This document shows, piece after piece, positions 25,201 through 31,575 of a stretch of 34,737 bases of DNA. The notes beneath the pieces were generated by a model. The model searched no databases, had not been told where the DNA came from, and saw only the letters and a program-made list of their open reading frames with translations. The stretch's first letter is position 1. Each line of letters opens with the position of its first letter. A program made the position numbers and the translations under genes. The stretch is from an uncultured Collinsella sp. GTDB taxonomy: Bacteria > Actinomycetota > Coriobacteriia > Coriobacteriales > Coriobacteriaceae. The stretch spans positions 1-34,737 of the forward strand of contig URAD01000016.1 of assembly GCA_900545745.1 (NCBI GenBank), read 5' to 3'.

Positions 25201-25302
25201 CTGGCTTGCGCTCGTACCGAGGACGACCTGCCCCACAATGTCAACCCGACGAACATTGCCACGGTATCCGAGGTCGTGACCGAGGTTATCCGCCGTTCGT
25301 AG
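22234..25302 (+). CDS. Split M28-peptidase-like membrane protein with a long acidic insert
   Basis: A protein of 1022 residues starting at ATG 22234 with TGGAG five bases upstream; the longer frame from 22144 lacks a ribosome site. Residues 110-235 and 870-1022 together look like one M28 metallopeptidase fold: VVVVAHYDSPRAE (His138, Asp140), SGAVCNKSSVAAML (Cys222 where the bridging Asp is normal), WFVATGASDCDG (usual Glu-Glu replaced, around 890-893), INLESVG (Glu917) and PHNVNP (His1001). Four hydrophobic segments lie at about 56-95 and 161-206. Between the halves is a roughly 600-residue acidic, low-complexity insert (about 250-870), with a short tandem repeat and a basic patch (RKRGLGGLFGRKRK). 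A changed or lost peptidase activity is inferred. Confidence 0.78.
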   Translation: MANTQNYINHLLQNTGITPACSEEERLAAEDIAQIFRNHGFDPEVQEFNAPAPGRLAFAVTGILAFAGALLMGIGGGIGLVGTLLAVVGAVLYVLERTGHPVVSRLGKTGVSQNVIAYHKASGPLASPRNRPVVVVAHYDSPRAELLAREPYASYRALIAKLLPVATIAPAAVAILRILPLPGALKVLLWIVAILASLVALANAANIISNRHVLPYTSGAVCNKSSVAAMLGVMDNVAPFQGENEFPDDVPFDTYFGEQKRRAEEMARAAAEYAAAQQQNDYGNTIEYEEPTYAEDEFGQPIAPDAQTEPEQGEAFDEQIEGFEGASADETLIGAIVPEDQNQAVQAEEFNDEVPAAEPAEEPAAAEPEPKLYRNAAGNIRFGSDAIRALGMLPESCTLDYEEGEEPTFEPEPAPVVTADDESAAVTAAVAEPEAVSAIDPAAGLDILAPAAPAQDVADESDDDYVEQPRRVSYESDTDFSAEIPAATPHADIASAFSSIGASASSFFKGALAKGRKFVDDFEEKRAAAREAAEAARERAAQEFEQNEAMQSGPVDAAEATTSFESQQPTSADVVEATTSFEAQQHVDSTMSFDAAQFDSTITFEKQGTAIAEPLPVSDEQGDAADDDEPIDAAEIQDAAEDESVEANSDEEQYAAADQGDSTEVEQEEVPAVSETPETDESRPYSTQIFTMPTPSGSGATVANVAPTQDETVDSLMAQISSQASPRPQINVPDPASAPSPAPSSSPLASVPDPSLPSMRQANVASRTSLFDLPDPSAQVNDPFATAQGPEPTSAPKSRKRGLGGLFGRKRKNEQDSMSDWLGVEDDYDAKKSGRGIGSWDNFEDDNDGWKGGATSSDGASSEDMLSAVASMGDDELLGHDIWFVATGASDCDGAGMKAFLASHRDKLRGVFFINLESVGAGRLSVVTVEGEQQLLKGDRRIMNLVSKVCKSFHVDCGALEMPYAKTDAYAALEASRRALTIAGVDGTRLACARTEDDLPHNVNPTNIATVSEVVTEVIRRS

Positions 25303-25323
25303 ACGGAGCTCTAAGGAGTCAAC

Positions 25324-25542
25324 GTGTTTTCGTTTATTAAGCGCCATTGGCCTGTCTACGTGATTTTGACCTTGATTGCCATTGCGTTAGGATTTGGGGC
25401 TGCCTACATCGTGGGTGCAAAGGGCTCGACCCCCGCCTCCGCAATCAGCGAAGAGGTGGAGCAAGAACAGAGTACGGGTGCCGATGGGATTCCTGAGTCC
25501 GAGCAAGCAATCGTTGATGGTGGATCTTCGTCTGCAGAGTAG
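25324..25542 (+). CDS. Small single-pass membrane protein
   Basis: Not recognised. It has 72 residues: a short positively charged N terminus (MFSFIKRHW), one hydrophobic segment (about 11-32) and an acidic Ser/Glu-rich tail. By the positive-inside rule the tail is outside. GTG 25324 follows AAGGAG six bases upstream. It begins 21 bp after the M28-like gene and ends before a terminator, so the two are probably one operon. Confidence 0.75.
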   Translation: MFSFIKRHWPVYVILTLIAIALGFGAAYIVGAKGSTPASAISEEVEQEQSTGADGIPESEQAIVDGGSSSAE

Positions 25543-25562
25543 ATACGGCGATTTACATGATT

Positions 25563-25602
25563 GAAAGCGGGCGAGCCAGGGGACTGTCTTGCCCGCTTTT
25601 TC
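25563..25602. terminator. Bidirectional terminator between convergent genes
   Basis: A 9-bp stem (25564-25572 with 25591-25599) and 18-nt loop are followed by TTTTTC on the plus strand; on the minus strand the stem is followed by TTTC. It serves the convergent 72-residue gene and the adhesin gene. Confidence 0.75.
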
Positions 25603-25608
25603 ATCGCG

Positions 25609-28600
25609 CTAGCGCTTCTTTGGGATCGACCTAAGGCGAGCGAACCATAGGGCTGCGACACCCGAGGTCAGGAGCGCGGTGATGCAAGCGGCGATGGGAG
25701 CTGATCCTGTTGCCGGTAGGTCCTGCGGTAGGGTACAGCGTTGAATGACGCTGTCCTCGTCATGTGACTCAAGTTTATCGCCGCCGCCGTTGCGGCAAAG
25801 ATCGACGCGCGCGCTGTTGGTGAGTGCGGTTTGGGGCGTATAAGCCGACGTTGCCTGCATGTGTACGACTGCGCCCCGAGCGTCTGTGCCAAGGATTGCT
25901 TTGGCATCGTCAAGGTCGTCGTGCTCATCTTTGAGATCATCGCGGGTCCAAGAATCCACATCGCTTCGAGTCGTAAAGTCGGCGGCTACCGCACCGTATT
26001 CAATTCGAATGCCCGTTACGACGGTATTGGACGCAAGGTCGAGTTCTTTCGCCTCGAGTGTGGTGGATTCCGTGGTCGAGACATCCGCCTTCCAGAGGTG
26101 CCAGCCGTCGTAATCGACGAGGCGGCAATCCTCACCCAGACTCTCCCTTACTTCGTCGGACTCAAGCCAAGGATTTTCGTGCCCATCGTCAAGTGTCGCG
26201 TTTGCCGGCTCATCGACGTCTGTCGAGTCCAACGGCGTCGTGCGATACCACACGTTGCACAGACCATTGAGGTCGCCGATGGCGACGGGGGTTTCGATTG
26301 AGACGAATCTCGCCGTATCGTCCTCGGCACACTCAAGATCATCGGTAATTGTGAACTCATCAACCCAGGTAGTTGAATCGTTTCGAGCGTCGATGGTATA
26401 GGAGAAAAGCCCGTCCGTATTGGTTTGCATCGCGGCACGGTTTTTACCATCGCCGTTAGCCAACAGGCCCTTTTCGATAGGTTGGACAAGTTCCTGACGC
26501 TTGTCGACCTGCCCCTTGATCTCGATGGGCGCATCCTTCATCGCGACGGATTGGACTTCTCCCGTATCCTTTATTTCAAACGTTATCTCCTCGGCAAGGT
26601 CATAGGTCCGCGGAGACATCATTTCGCGCAACGAGTAGGTGCCGGGTGCAAGATGTTCGACGCGGTGTGGCTTGTCGGATGAGGTCCAGGAGTCTATTTC
26701 GGTTTTATCGGGACCATATAAGGCGAGCTGTGCGCCTTCCACTTCCTGCTCACCGCTTGCATCGACCTTGGAGATATCAACCTTGGTGTAATCGTCGGAT
26801 ACGTTAAGCCGTGCTTCTACAACGGGTGTTTTCTGGTCGGCATAAGTAAGGTCGACAATATGGGTTGTCTGATCGAGCAAGAAGCCTGCCGGCGCTTGAG
26901 TCTCGACAACCTCGTAGCGTGCGGTGCCAGATCCCAGTGGGAGGTTGCCCGCGCGTGCTTCTCCAGTTTCATCCGTCGTGACGGTCGCGACAGTCTCACC
27001 GTCGAGCGCGGCAATGCTACCGTCGGGGCGCACGATATCACCCGAGGCACGGATCTCAAAGACGGCGCCCGCGAGGCTGCTGCCGTCTATGGCATCGGTT
27101 TTAACGATCCTGATGTTTCCGGTCGCGGCGTGGTCATAATACGAGGCGATTGCAACGGGCGTTAGGTTCATGTCGGCGGGTATGTTTACCTCGATCTCTT
27201 CGCCGACAAGATAGGGCTCTTTGGCCGAGGTTTCGCGTACATAATAGGTGCCCGGCACGAGCGATTCGGGCAGTGTGACGGTCCCGGTCGCGTCAGTCGT
27301 AAAGGTGTCCATTACGTTATGTGCTGGATACCAGCAAGTTTGTGAGACAGGTTCGTGATTGCTGTCGAGGAGTTGGAAGGTGAATCCGGCTAGGGGAACA
27401 GAAGCGCCTGTTTGGGCATCGCGTTTTACAATCTGGAGATGCGTCGACAGAGCGTGGTTGTCCACGATATATTGAAGCTCGGCGCCGTCGGAAATCTGAT
27501 TGGCCCCGACGGTCCATTCCCCTGCACGTTTAAAACCCTCGGGGACGGTTTCCGGAACCTCGCGAACCGTGTAGCCGGCACGGTCGTATGGGACGGCTCC
27601 GTGGACACCGGCGGGTCGCTTGCCTGTGCCGAACCATGCTTCGGGCTGATCTTTGGTGGAGGCAAAGCCATAGATGTTTGTGATCAGTGTGCCAACAACC
27701 TGCTGAGAGCTGTTGCTGACAACCTCAAAGACAACACCACCCGCCGGCTGCTCCAGGCCGGATTGGTCGCTATTGCCGTAATCCTTGAATTTGGAAATCT
27801 CAAGGTTAAACGCAATGGGGATATCGGAAACGCGAGATTCGATCTCGACCACGCCTGAATCGCCGAGCTGGTCGGCTCCAACGGTATAGGTCCAGCTGTC
27901 GTTGGATGGCAGGTAGCCCTCGGGGGCTTTTGATTCGTAGATGGTAAAGGTTCCTAAGGGGACATCGGCGAGGGCGGCCCGACCGCTTTCGTCGGTCGTG
28001 AGGATTTGTGCCCATCCAGGGGTTGATTGCGACACACACGTGAACTCTGCTCCTGCGAGTGAAGATCCCACCTGGGGGCCGGCATTCGTCGCGGCATCGA
28101 GTTTTACGATACGCAGGTTGATGGTGCCGGGCTGTTCATCAATGGCGACCCGCCCGCCGTCATTCCCCGTGGTAAAGGCAATACGATCGTGGCGGGGGAC
28201 ATAGCCGGCCGGCGCCTTCGTTTCAACTAGGTAGTATGCCGTGTTGGGCAGAAGTGTTGCTTGCGCTCGACCGTTGCTGTCCATCTTGATGGTGCCGACA
28301 CGCGCGCCGCTGGCGCTCTCAAAAATATCGAATGTTGCCCCGGTAAACTGATAGGTATTGTTTCCGCTGGTAATAACGGTGTTAGCAGACTGCTTTTGGA
28401 AGGAAACAGAGACCGCCGGCAGTACATAGAGCATGTCTTGACGTTTGCTGCCGCCCGATACGGCCCCTAGATAGCGTCGCGCGCGGTGCGGAGCGGCTTT
28501 GATGCTTCCTGATTTTGCGCTGTCGTGGAGCCACCGCGCAGCCGCCACGACTTCATTGTCGGCGGTAAAGTGTCCGCTCTTGGTTTTACCCTGAGCGGTC

Positions 28601-29040
28601 GTGTAGGAGTAGGTGCCGTCGACATGGGTAGTGCCGTTGAGCATCCATACGGCAAGCTGGGTGGCGGCGCGGGCGCGATCGGGTGAAAGATGGTAACCGC
28701 CAAACGACGTGGTGGTGGGATATCCGTGACAAACGATTGCCGCGAACTCGTCGTCGAGCCACACCCAGCCTTGATCAAAGTTGAGCCATGGGCCACCCGG
28801 TTTGGTGGGGCCGGGGCGCTCCTGGTTCATGCAGTAGGCAATCGAGGTGTCTTGAGCTTCATACTTGCCGATGAAGAAGGGCCCACAATCATCGCTAATA
28901 GTGCGGAAGCCGAGCTGGTCGTAGCCATCGACGGCAAATGCGGCTCCCGGTGCCAGGCAGCCGAAAAGCAGGAAGAGGAGCAGGAGCAGCGGACCTGTTG
29001 CAATTGCGCTGTGGACAGAGTGCGTGGGTGCGTTGGACAT
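25609..29040 (-). CDS. LPxTG-anchored thioester adhesin with SpaA/Cna-B-like repeats
   Basis: A secreted surface protein of 1143 residues. A signal peptide covers about 1-36. A thioester domain follows: Cys70 in IAYCMNQER and Gln128 in the TQXA-type motif ATQLAVWML would form a Cys-Gln thioester able to bond to host amines. About six prealbumin-like SpaA/Cna-B modules run from about 211 to 860, each with the KxD...E pattern (for example LRIVKLDAATN, YESKAPEGYL, LQIVKRDAQTG, YVRETSA), implying Lys-Asn isopeptide bonds. A further acidic region reaches the sortase signal LPATG at 1108-1112, then a membrane segment and the tail RSIPKKR. ATG 29040 follows AAGGAG. No sortase is in the window; host binding is inferred. 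Confidence 0.9.
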   Translation of the reverse strand: MSNAPTHSVHSAIATGPLLLLLFLLFGCLAPGAAFAVDGYDQLGFRTISDDCGPFFIGKYEAQDTSIAYCMNQERPGPTKPGGPWLNFDQGWVWLDDEFAAIVCHGYPTTTSFGGYHLSPDRARAATQLAVWMLNGTTHVDGTYSYTTAQGKTKSGHFTADNEVVAAARWLHDSAKSGSIKAAPHRARRYLGAVSGGSKRQDMLYVLPAVSVSFQKQSANTVITSGNNTYQFTGATFDIFESASGARVGTIKMDSNGRAQATLLPNTAYYLVETKAPAGYVPRHDRIAFTTGNDGGRVAIDEQPGTINLRIVKLDAATNAGPQVGSSLAGAEFTCVSQSTPGWAQILTTDESGRAALADVPLGTFTIYESKAPEGYLPSNDSWTYTVGADQLGDSGVVEIESRVSDIPIAFNLEISKFKDYGNSDQSGLEQPAGGVVFEVVSNSSQQVVGTLITNIYGFASTKDQPEAWFGTGKRPAGVHGAVPYDRAGYTVREVPETVPEGFKRAGEWTVGANQISDGAELQYIVDNHALSTHLQIVKRDAQTGASVPLAGFTFQLLDSNHEPVSQTCWYPAHNVMDTFTTDATGTVTLPESLVPGTYYVRETSAKEPYLVGEEIEVNIPADMNLTPVAIASYYDHAATGNIRIVKTDAIDGSSLAGAVFEIRASGDIVRPDGSIAALDGETVATVTTDETGEARAGNLPLGSGTARYEVVETQAPAGFLLDQTTHIVDLTYADQKTPVVEARLNVSDDYTKVDISKVDASGEQEVEGAQLALYGPDKTEIDSWTSSDKPHRVEHLAPGTYSLREMMSPRTYDLAEEITFEIKDTGEVQSVAMKDAPIEIKGQVDKRQELVQPIEKGLLANGDGKNRAAMQTNTDGLFSYTIDARNDSTTWVDEFTITDDLECAEDDTARFVSIETPVAIGDLNGLCNVWYRTTPLDSTDVDEPANATLDDGHENPWLESDEVRESLGEDCRLVDYDGWHLWKADVSTTESTTLEAKELDLASNTVVTGIRIEYGAVAADFTTRSDVDSWTRDDLKDEHDDLDDAKAILGTDARGAVVHMQATSAYTPQTALTNSARVDLCRNGGGDKLESHDEDSVIQRCTLPQDLPATGSAPIAACITALLTSGVAALWFARLRSIPKKR

Positions 29041-29294
29041 GGCTGCTCCTTATCCCTCGTGCGCCGCACGGGGAGGCTGCGACGCGTAGGATGAGGCTAC
29101 CCCCGAGGTTCATGCGGGTAAGTACCGGAGCCTGACCAAAAGCTTGCCCAATTCCTGACAAATTGAGCTCAAATACAACAATCAAGCAAAAGCGCAGGTA
29201 GAAGATAAGGAGAACAGGAAGTCAAAGGTCCTCGTCTCCACAATTGACGCGATTTTCAAACGAATCTCCACAGCTAAAACAAGCATCGCCACCC

Positions 29295-29324
29295 TTGTAT
29301 CGAACAAGACAACCGCGTTATACT
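29295..29324 (+). promoter_or_regulatory. Promoter of tRNA-Gly
   Basis: TTGTAT (29295-29300) and TATACT (29319-29324) with an 18-bp spacer, about 14 bp before the tRNA. Confidence 0.65.
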
Positions 29325-29337
29325 ATCCCCCACATAT

Positions 29338-29412
29338 GCGGGCATCGCCAAGTGGTAAGGCATCAGCTTCCCAAGCTGACACTCGCGGGTTCGAGTCCCG
29401 TTGCCCGCTCCA
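29338..29412 (+). tRNA. tRNA-Gly (anticodon CCC)
   Basis: The acceptor stem pairs GCGGGCA (29338-29344) with TGCCCGC (29402-29408), discriminator T29409 and encoded CCA. The anticodon stem is TCAGC/GCTGA around the loop TTCCCAA, giving anticodon CCC at 29370-29372. The T arm GCGGGTTCGAGTCCCG is present. It reads GGG codons. Confidence 0.93.
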
Positions 29413-29425
29413 TTCGAATTTCAGA

Positions 29426-29456
29426 CACGGTAACGTTTCGTTACCGTGCTTTTTTC
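29426..29456 (+). terminator. Terminator of tRNA-Gly
   Basis: A perfect 10-bp stem (29426-29435 with 29439-29448) with a 3-nt loop is followed by CTTTTTTC, 14 bp past the tRNA end. Confidence 0.9.
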
Positions 29457-29551
29457 AATAAAGTGCCGGGACTCGAACCCGACAGGGTGCGAGCGTTAAA
29501 TAAACGCGAAGCGTTTATAGCGAGCAGGCAAGGTCGCCGATAGGCGGCCGC

Positions 29552-29590
29552 AGCCGGTGCGGATTTGCGCAGCAAATACGCAGACGTCCC
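29552..29590 (+). repeat. 39-bp hairpin-forming repeat, copy A
   Basis: This copy matches copy B at 36 of 39 positions. Its core, GCGGATTTGC then GCA then GCAAATACGC, folds into a 10-bp stem with one mismatch. It runs into the tRNA-tail copy. Confidence 0.7.
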
Positions 29591-29603
29591 GTTGCCCGCT
29601 CCA
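29586..29603 (+). repeat. Copy of the tRNA-Gly 3' end (att-like direct repeat)
   Basis: GTCCCGTTGCCCGCTCCA is identical to tRNA positions 29395-29412, including CCA, and lies 191 bp downstream. Integrase attachment sites often sit at tRNA 3' ends and leave such copies. No integrase gene is nearby. Confidence 0.7.
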
Positions 29604-29682
29604 CCGGGCACGGGAGACATGGGGACGGCTAATTCAACAAAGTCTTCCCCTTCGGCTTCGTGAAGCTGAGGGGCTCGCCTGA

Positions 29683-29721
29683 AGCCGGTGCGGATTTGCG
29701 AAGCAAATACGCGGATGTCCC
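29683..29721 (+). repeat. 39-bp hairpin-forming repeat, copy B
   Basis: The second copy of the 39-bp element, 131 bp after copy A, with three substitutions; the hairpin is kept. Confidence 0.7.
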
Positions 29722-29836
29722 CATGGCCGCTCTTGCGGCAAAATGTTAGGTTAATGCCTGCTGCCCATACTTGCACCTGCGCACGGTACAATGGTTGGGT
29801 TACGACCAACGTGCCAATAACCAAAAAGGAGCCGCT

Positions 29837-31183
29837 ATGATCGATCGCTATACCCGCCCGGAGATGGGACACATCTTCTCCCTCGAGAACAAGTACGCCA
29901 TTTGGCAGGAGATCGAGGTCTTGGCCTGCGAGGCCCAGGCGGAGCTCGGCAAGATCGGTATTTCCAAAGACGAGGCCCAGTGGATCCGCGACCATGCCAA
30001 CTTTGAGAAAGCGAAGGTCGATGAGATCGAGGAAGTCACGCGCCACGACGTCATTGCCTTCCTGACCAACATGAAGGAGTACATCGATGCCGATGTTCCC
30101 GAGGGCGACCCCAAGCCCAGCCGCTGGGTTCACTATGGCATGACCAGCTCCGATCTGGGCGACACGGCCCTGTGCTACCAGCTCACCCAGGCCTGCGACC
30201 TGATCATCGAGGACGTCAAAAAACTCGGCGAGATCTGCAAGCGTCGTGCCTTCGAGGAGCGCAACACGCTCTGCGCCGGCCGTACTCATGGCATCCATGC
30301 CGAGCCGATGACCTTTGGCATGAAGTTTGGCTCTTGGGCCTGGGAGCTCAAGCGCGATCTGGACCGTCTTGAGGATGCCCGCAAGAACGTTGCCTTTGGT
30401 GCCATCTCGGGCGCTGTCGGCACGTACAGCTCCATCGAGCCGTTTGTCGAGGAATATGTCTGCGAGCACCTGGGCCTGGTTCACGACCCGCTGTCCACAC
30501 AGGTTATTAGCCGCGATCATCACGCCTACCTCGCCGGCGTTCTTGCCACCACCGCGGCCACCTGTGAGCGCATCGCTACCGAGGTTCGCAATCTGCAGAA
30601 GACCGATACACTCGAGGCCGAGGAACCGTTCCGTAAGGGTCAAAAGGGCAGCTCCGCCATGCCGCACAAGCGCAACCCCATCACCATGGAGAAGGTCTGC
30701 GGCCTGTCGCGCGTCGTGAAGGCCAACGCGCAGGTTGCCTTCGACAACGTCGCCCTGTGGCACGAGCGTGACATTTCGCACTCCTCTGCCGAGCGCGTCG
30801 CCCAGGCCGACAGCTTCATCGCCCTCGACCACATGTTCCAGTGCCTCATCCGCGTTATCGACGGCCTGCAGCTGTACCCCGCCCGCATGATGGCCAACCT
30901 CAATAAGACCCGCGGCCTCATCTTCTCCTCCAAGGTGCTGCTCGCCCTCGTCGACACGGGCATCACCCGCGAGGACGCGTACACCATTGTGCAGGAGAAC
31001 GCCATGGCAACCTGGCACGAGGTACAGGATTGTGTCTCCGGCCCCACCTTTAAGGAGCGTCTCGAGGCCGACCCGCGCTGCACCGTCAGCCAGGAGAAGC
31101 TCGACGAGATTTTTGATCCGTGGGACTTCCTCACTCGTATCGACACAGTCTTTGATCGTCTGGAGCAGCTGAGCTTCGAGTAG
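29837..31183 (+). CDS. purB: Adenylosuccinate lyase
   Basis: PurB acts twice in purine synthesis, releasing fumarate from SAICAR and from adenylosuccinate. The protein has 448 residues. The superfamily signature GSSAMPHKRNP is at 271-281, with catalytic-loop serines; GMTSSDLGDT and GRTHGIHAEP are the other two conserved regions, carrying the catalytic His. ATG 29837 follows AAGGAG; an in-frame upstream start at 29771 would lie before the ribosome site. The gene seems to be on its own. Confidence 0.96.
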   Translation: MIDRYTRPEMGHIFSLENKYAIWQEIEVLACEAQAELGKIGISKDEAQWIRDHANFEKAKVDEIEEVTRHDVIAFLTNMKEYIDADVPEGDPKPSRWVHYGMTSSDLGDTALCYQLTQACDLIIEDVKKLGEICKRRAFEERNTLCAGRTHGIHAEPMTFGMKFGSWAWELKRDLDRLEDARKNVAFGAISGAVGTYSSIEPFVEEYVCEHLGLVHDPLSTQVISRDHHAYLAGVLATTAATCERIATEVRNLQKTDTLEAEEPFRKGQKGSSAMPHKRNPITMEKVCGLSRVVKANAQVAFDNVALWHERDISHSSAERVAQADSFIALDHMFQCLIRVIDGLQLYPARMMANLNKTRGLIFSSKVLLALVDTGITREDAYTIVQENAMATWHEVQDCVSGPTFKERLEADPRCTVSQEKLDEIFDPWDFLTRIDTVFDRLEQLSFE

Positions 31184-31209
31184 GTTCGGGCATAACGTTA
31201 GCTTTTTAG

Positions 31210-31247
31210 GGCGCTTTGCTGGTAATGTGTGTTGCCGGCAAAGCGCC
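31210..31247 (+). terminator. Hairpin after purB
   Basis: A perfect 10-bp stem (31210-31219 with 31238-31247) and an 18-nt loop lie 27 bp after the purB stop. The T-run is poor, so termination is likely but not certain. Confidence 0.5.
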
Positions 31248-31311
31248 TCGTTGCATTTAGGGAAAGACGGGGATAATAGTCGTCTCGAATAACATTCTGA
31301 GAGGGGATCGC

Positions 31312-31575
31312 ATGATTTCGTTTGATTACAAGCCTCAGGGCGTGTGTGCTCGCAATATTCACCTTGACCTTTCCGATGACGGCAACAAGGTGATGGGCGT
31401 TGAGTTTACCGGCGGCTGCGACGGCAATCTCAAGGCTATCTCCAAGCTGGTCGAGGGCGCTCCTGCCGATCGCGTAATCGAGGTTCTCGCCGGTAATACC
31501 TGCGGTATGAAAAAGACCTCCTGCGCCGACCAGCTTACACGCGCTATCGAGGCCGCTCGCGCCGAGATCGCCTAA
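31312..31575 (+). CDS. TSCPD-domain protein
   Basis: An 87-residue protein of the small TSCPD family, which takes its name from the C-terminal motif, here KKTSCADQLTRAI. Cysteines at CARN, GGCDGN, NTCGM and TSCAD could bind a metal; the TSCPD domain also occurs at the C terminus of some ribonucleotide reductases. The function of the stand-alone form is unknown. ATG 31312 has GAGGGG upstream. Its stop overlaps the next start (TAATG), so the two genes are coupled. Confidence 0.85.
   Translation: MISFDYKPQGVCARNIHLDLSDDGNKVMGVEFTGGCDGNLKAISKLVEGAPADRVIEVLAGNTCGMKKTSCADQLTRAIEAARAEIA

Larger units (their letters stand above)
29457..29836. other. Non-coding repeat-rich gap between tRNA-Gly and purB
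   Basis: No gene is supported here. The gap holds a T-arm-like fragment on the minus strand (29465-29483), a small perfect hairpin (29500-29518), an 18-bp copy of the tRNA-Gly 3' end (29586-29603), a 39-bp repeat pair (29552-29590 and 29683-29721) and a further hairpin at about 29647-29672. A TACAAT box at 29787-29792 could be the purB -10, without a good -35. Confidence 0.6.

Noticed and set aside
22183..25347. Two long minus-strand frames (584 and 467 codons) opposite the split M28-like gene
   Set aside because: Their residue composition is Arg/Leu/Gly-rich in the way expected of shadow frames, and the plus strand has a proper ribosome site and operon context.
25609..29040. Pilus locus around the SpaA/Cna-B protein
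   Set aside because: No sortase or second pilin gene is nearby, and the thioester domain points to a single-chain adhesin.
29341..29721. A possible CRISPR array from the clustered short repeats
   Set aside because: There are only two copies of each repeat, with unequal gaps, and no cas genes; tRNA-tail duplication and hairpin repeats explain them better.
29441..31018. A 525-codon minus-strand frame opposite purB
   Set aside because: It covers the intact PurB signature on the other strand and extends into the non-coding repeat gap.
31251..31277. TTGCAT and GATAAT as the promoter for the TSCPD gene
   Set aside because: The spacer is 15 bp, too short for a confident call; left out of the feature list.
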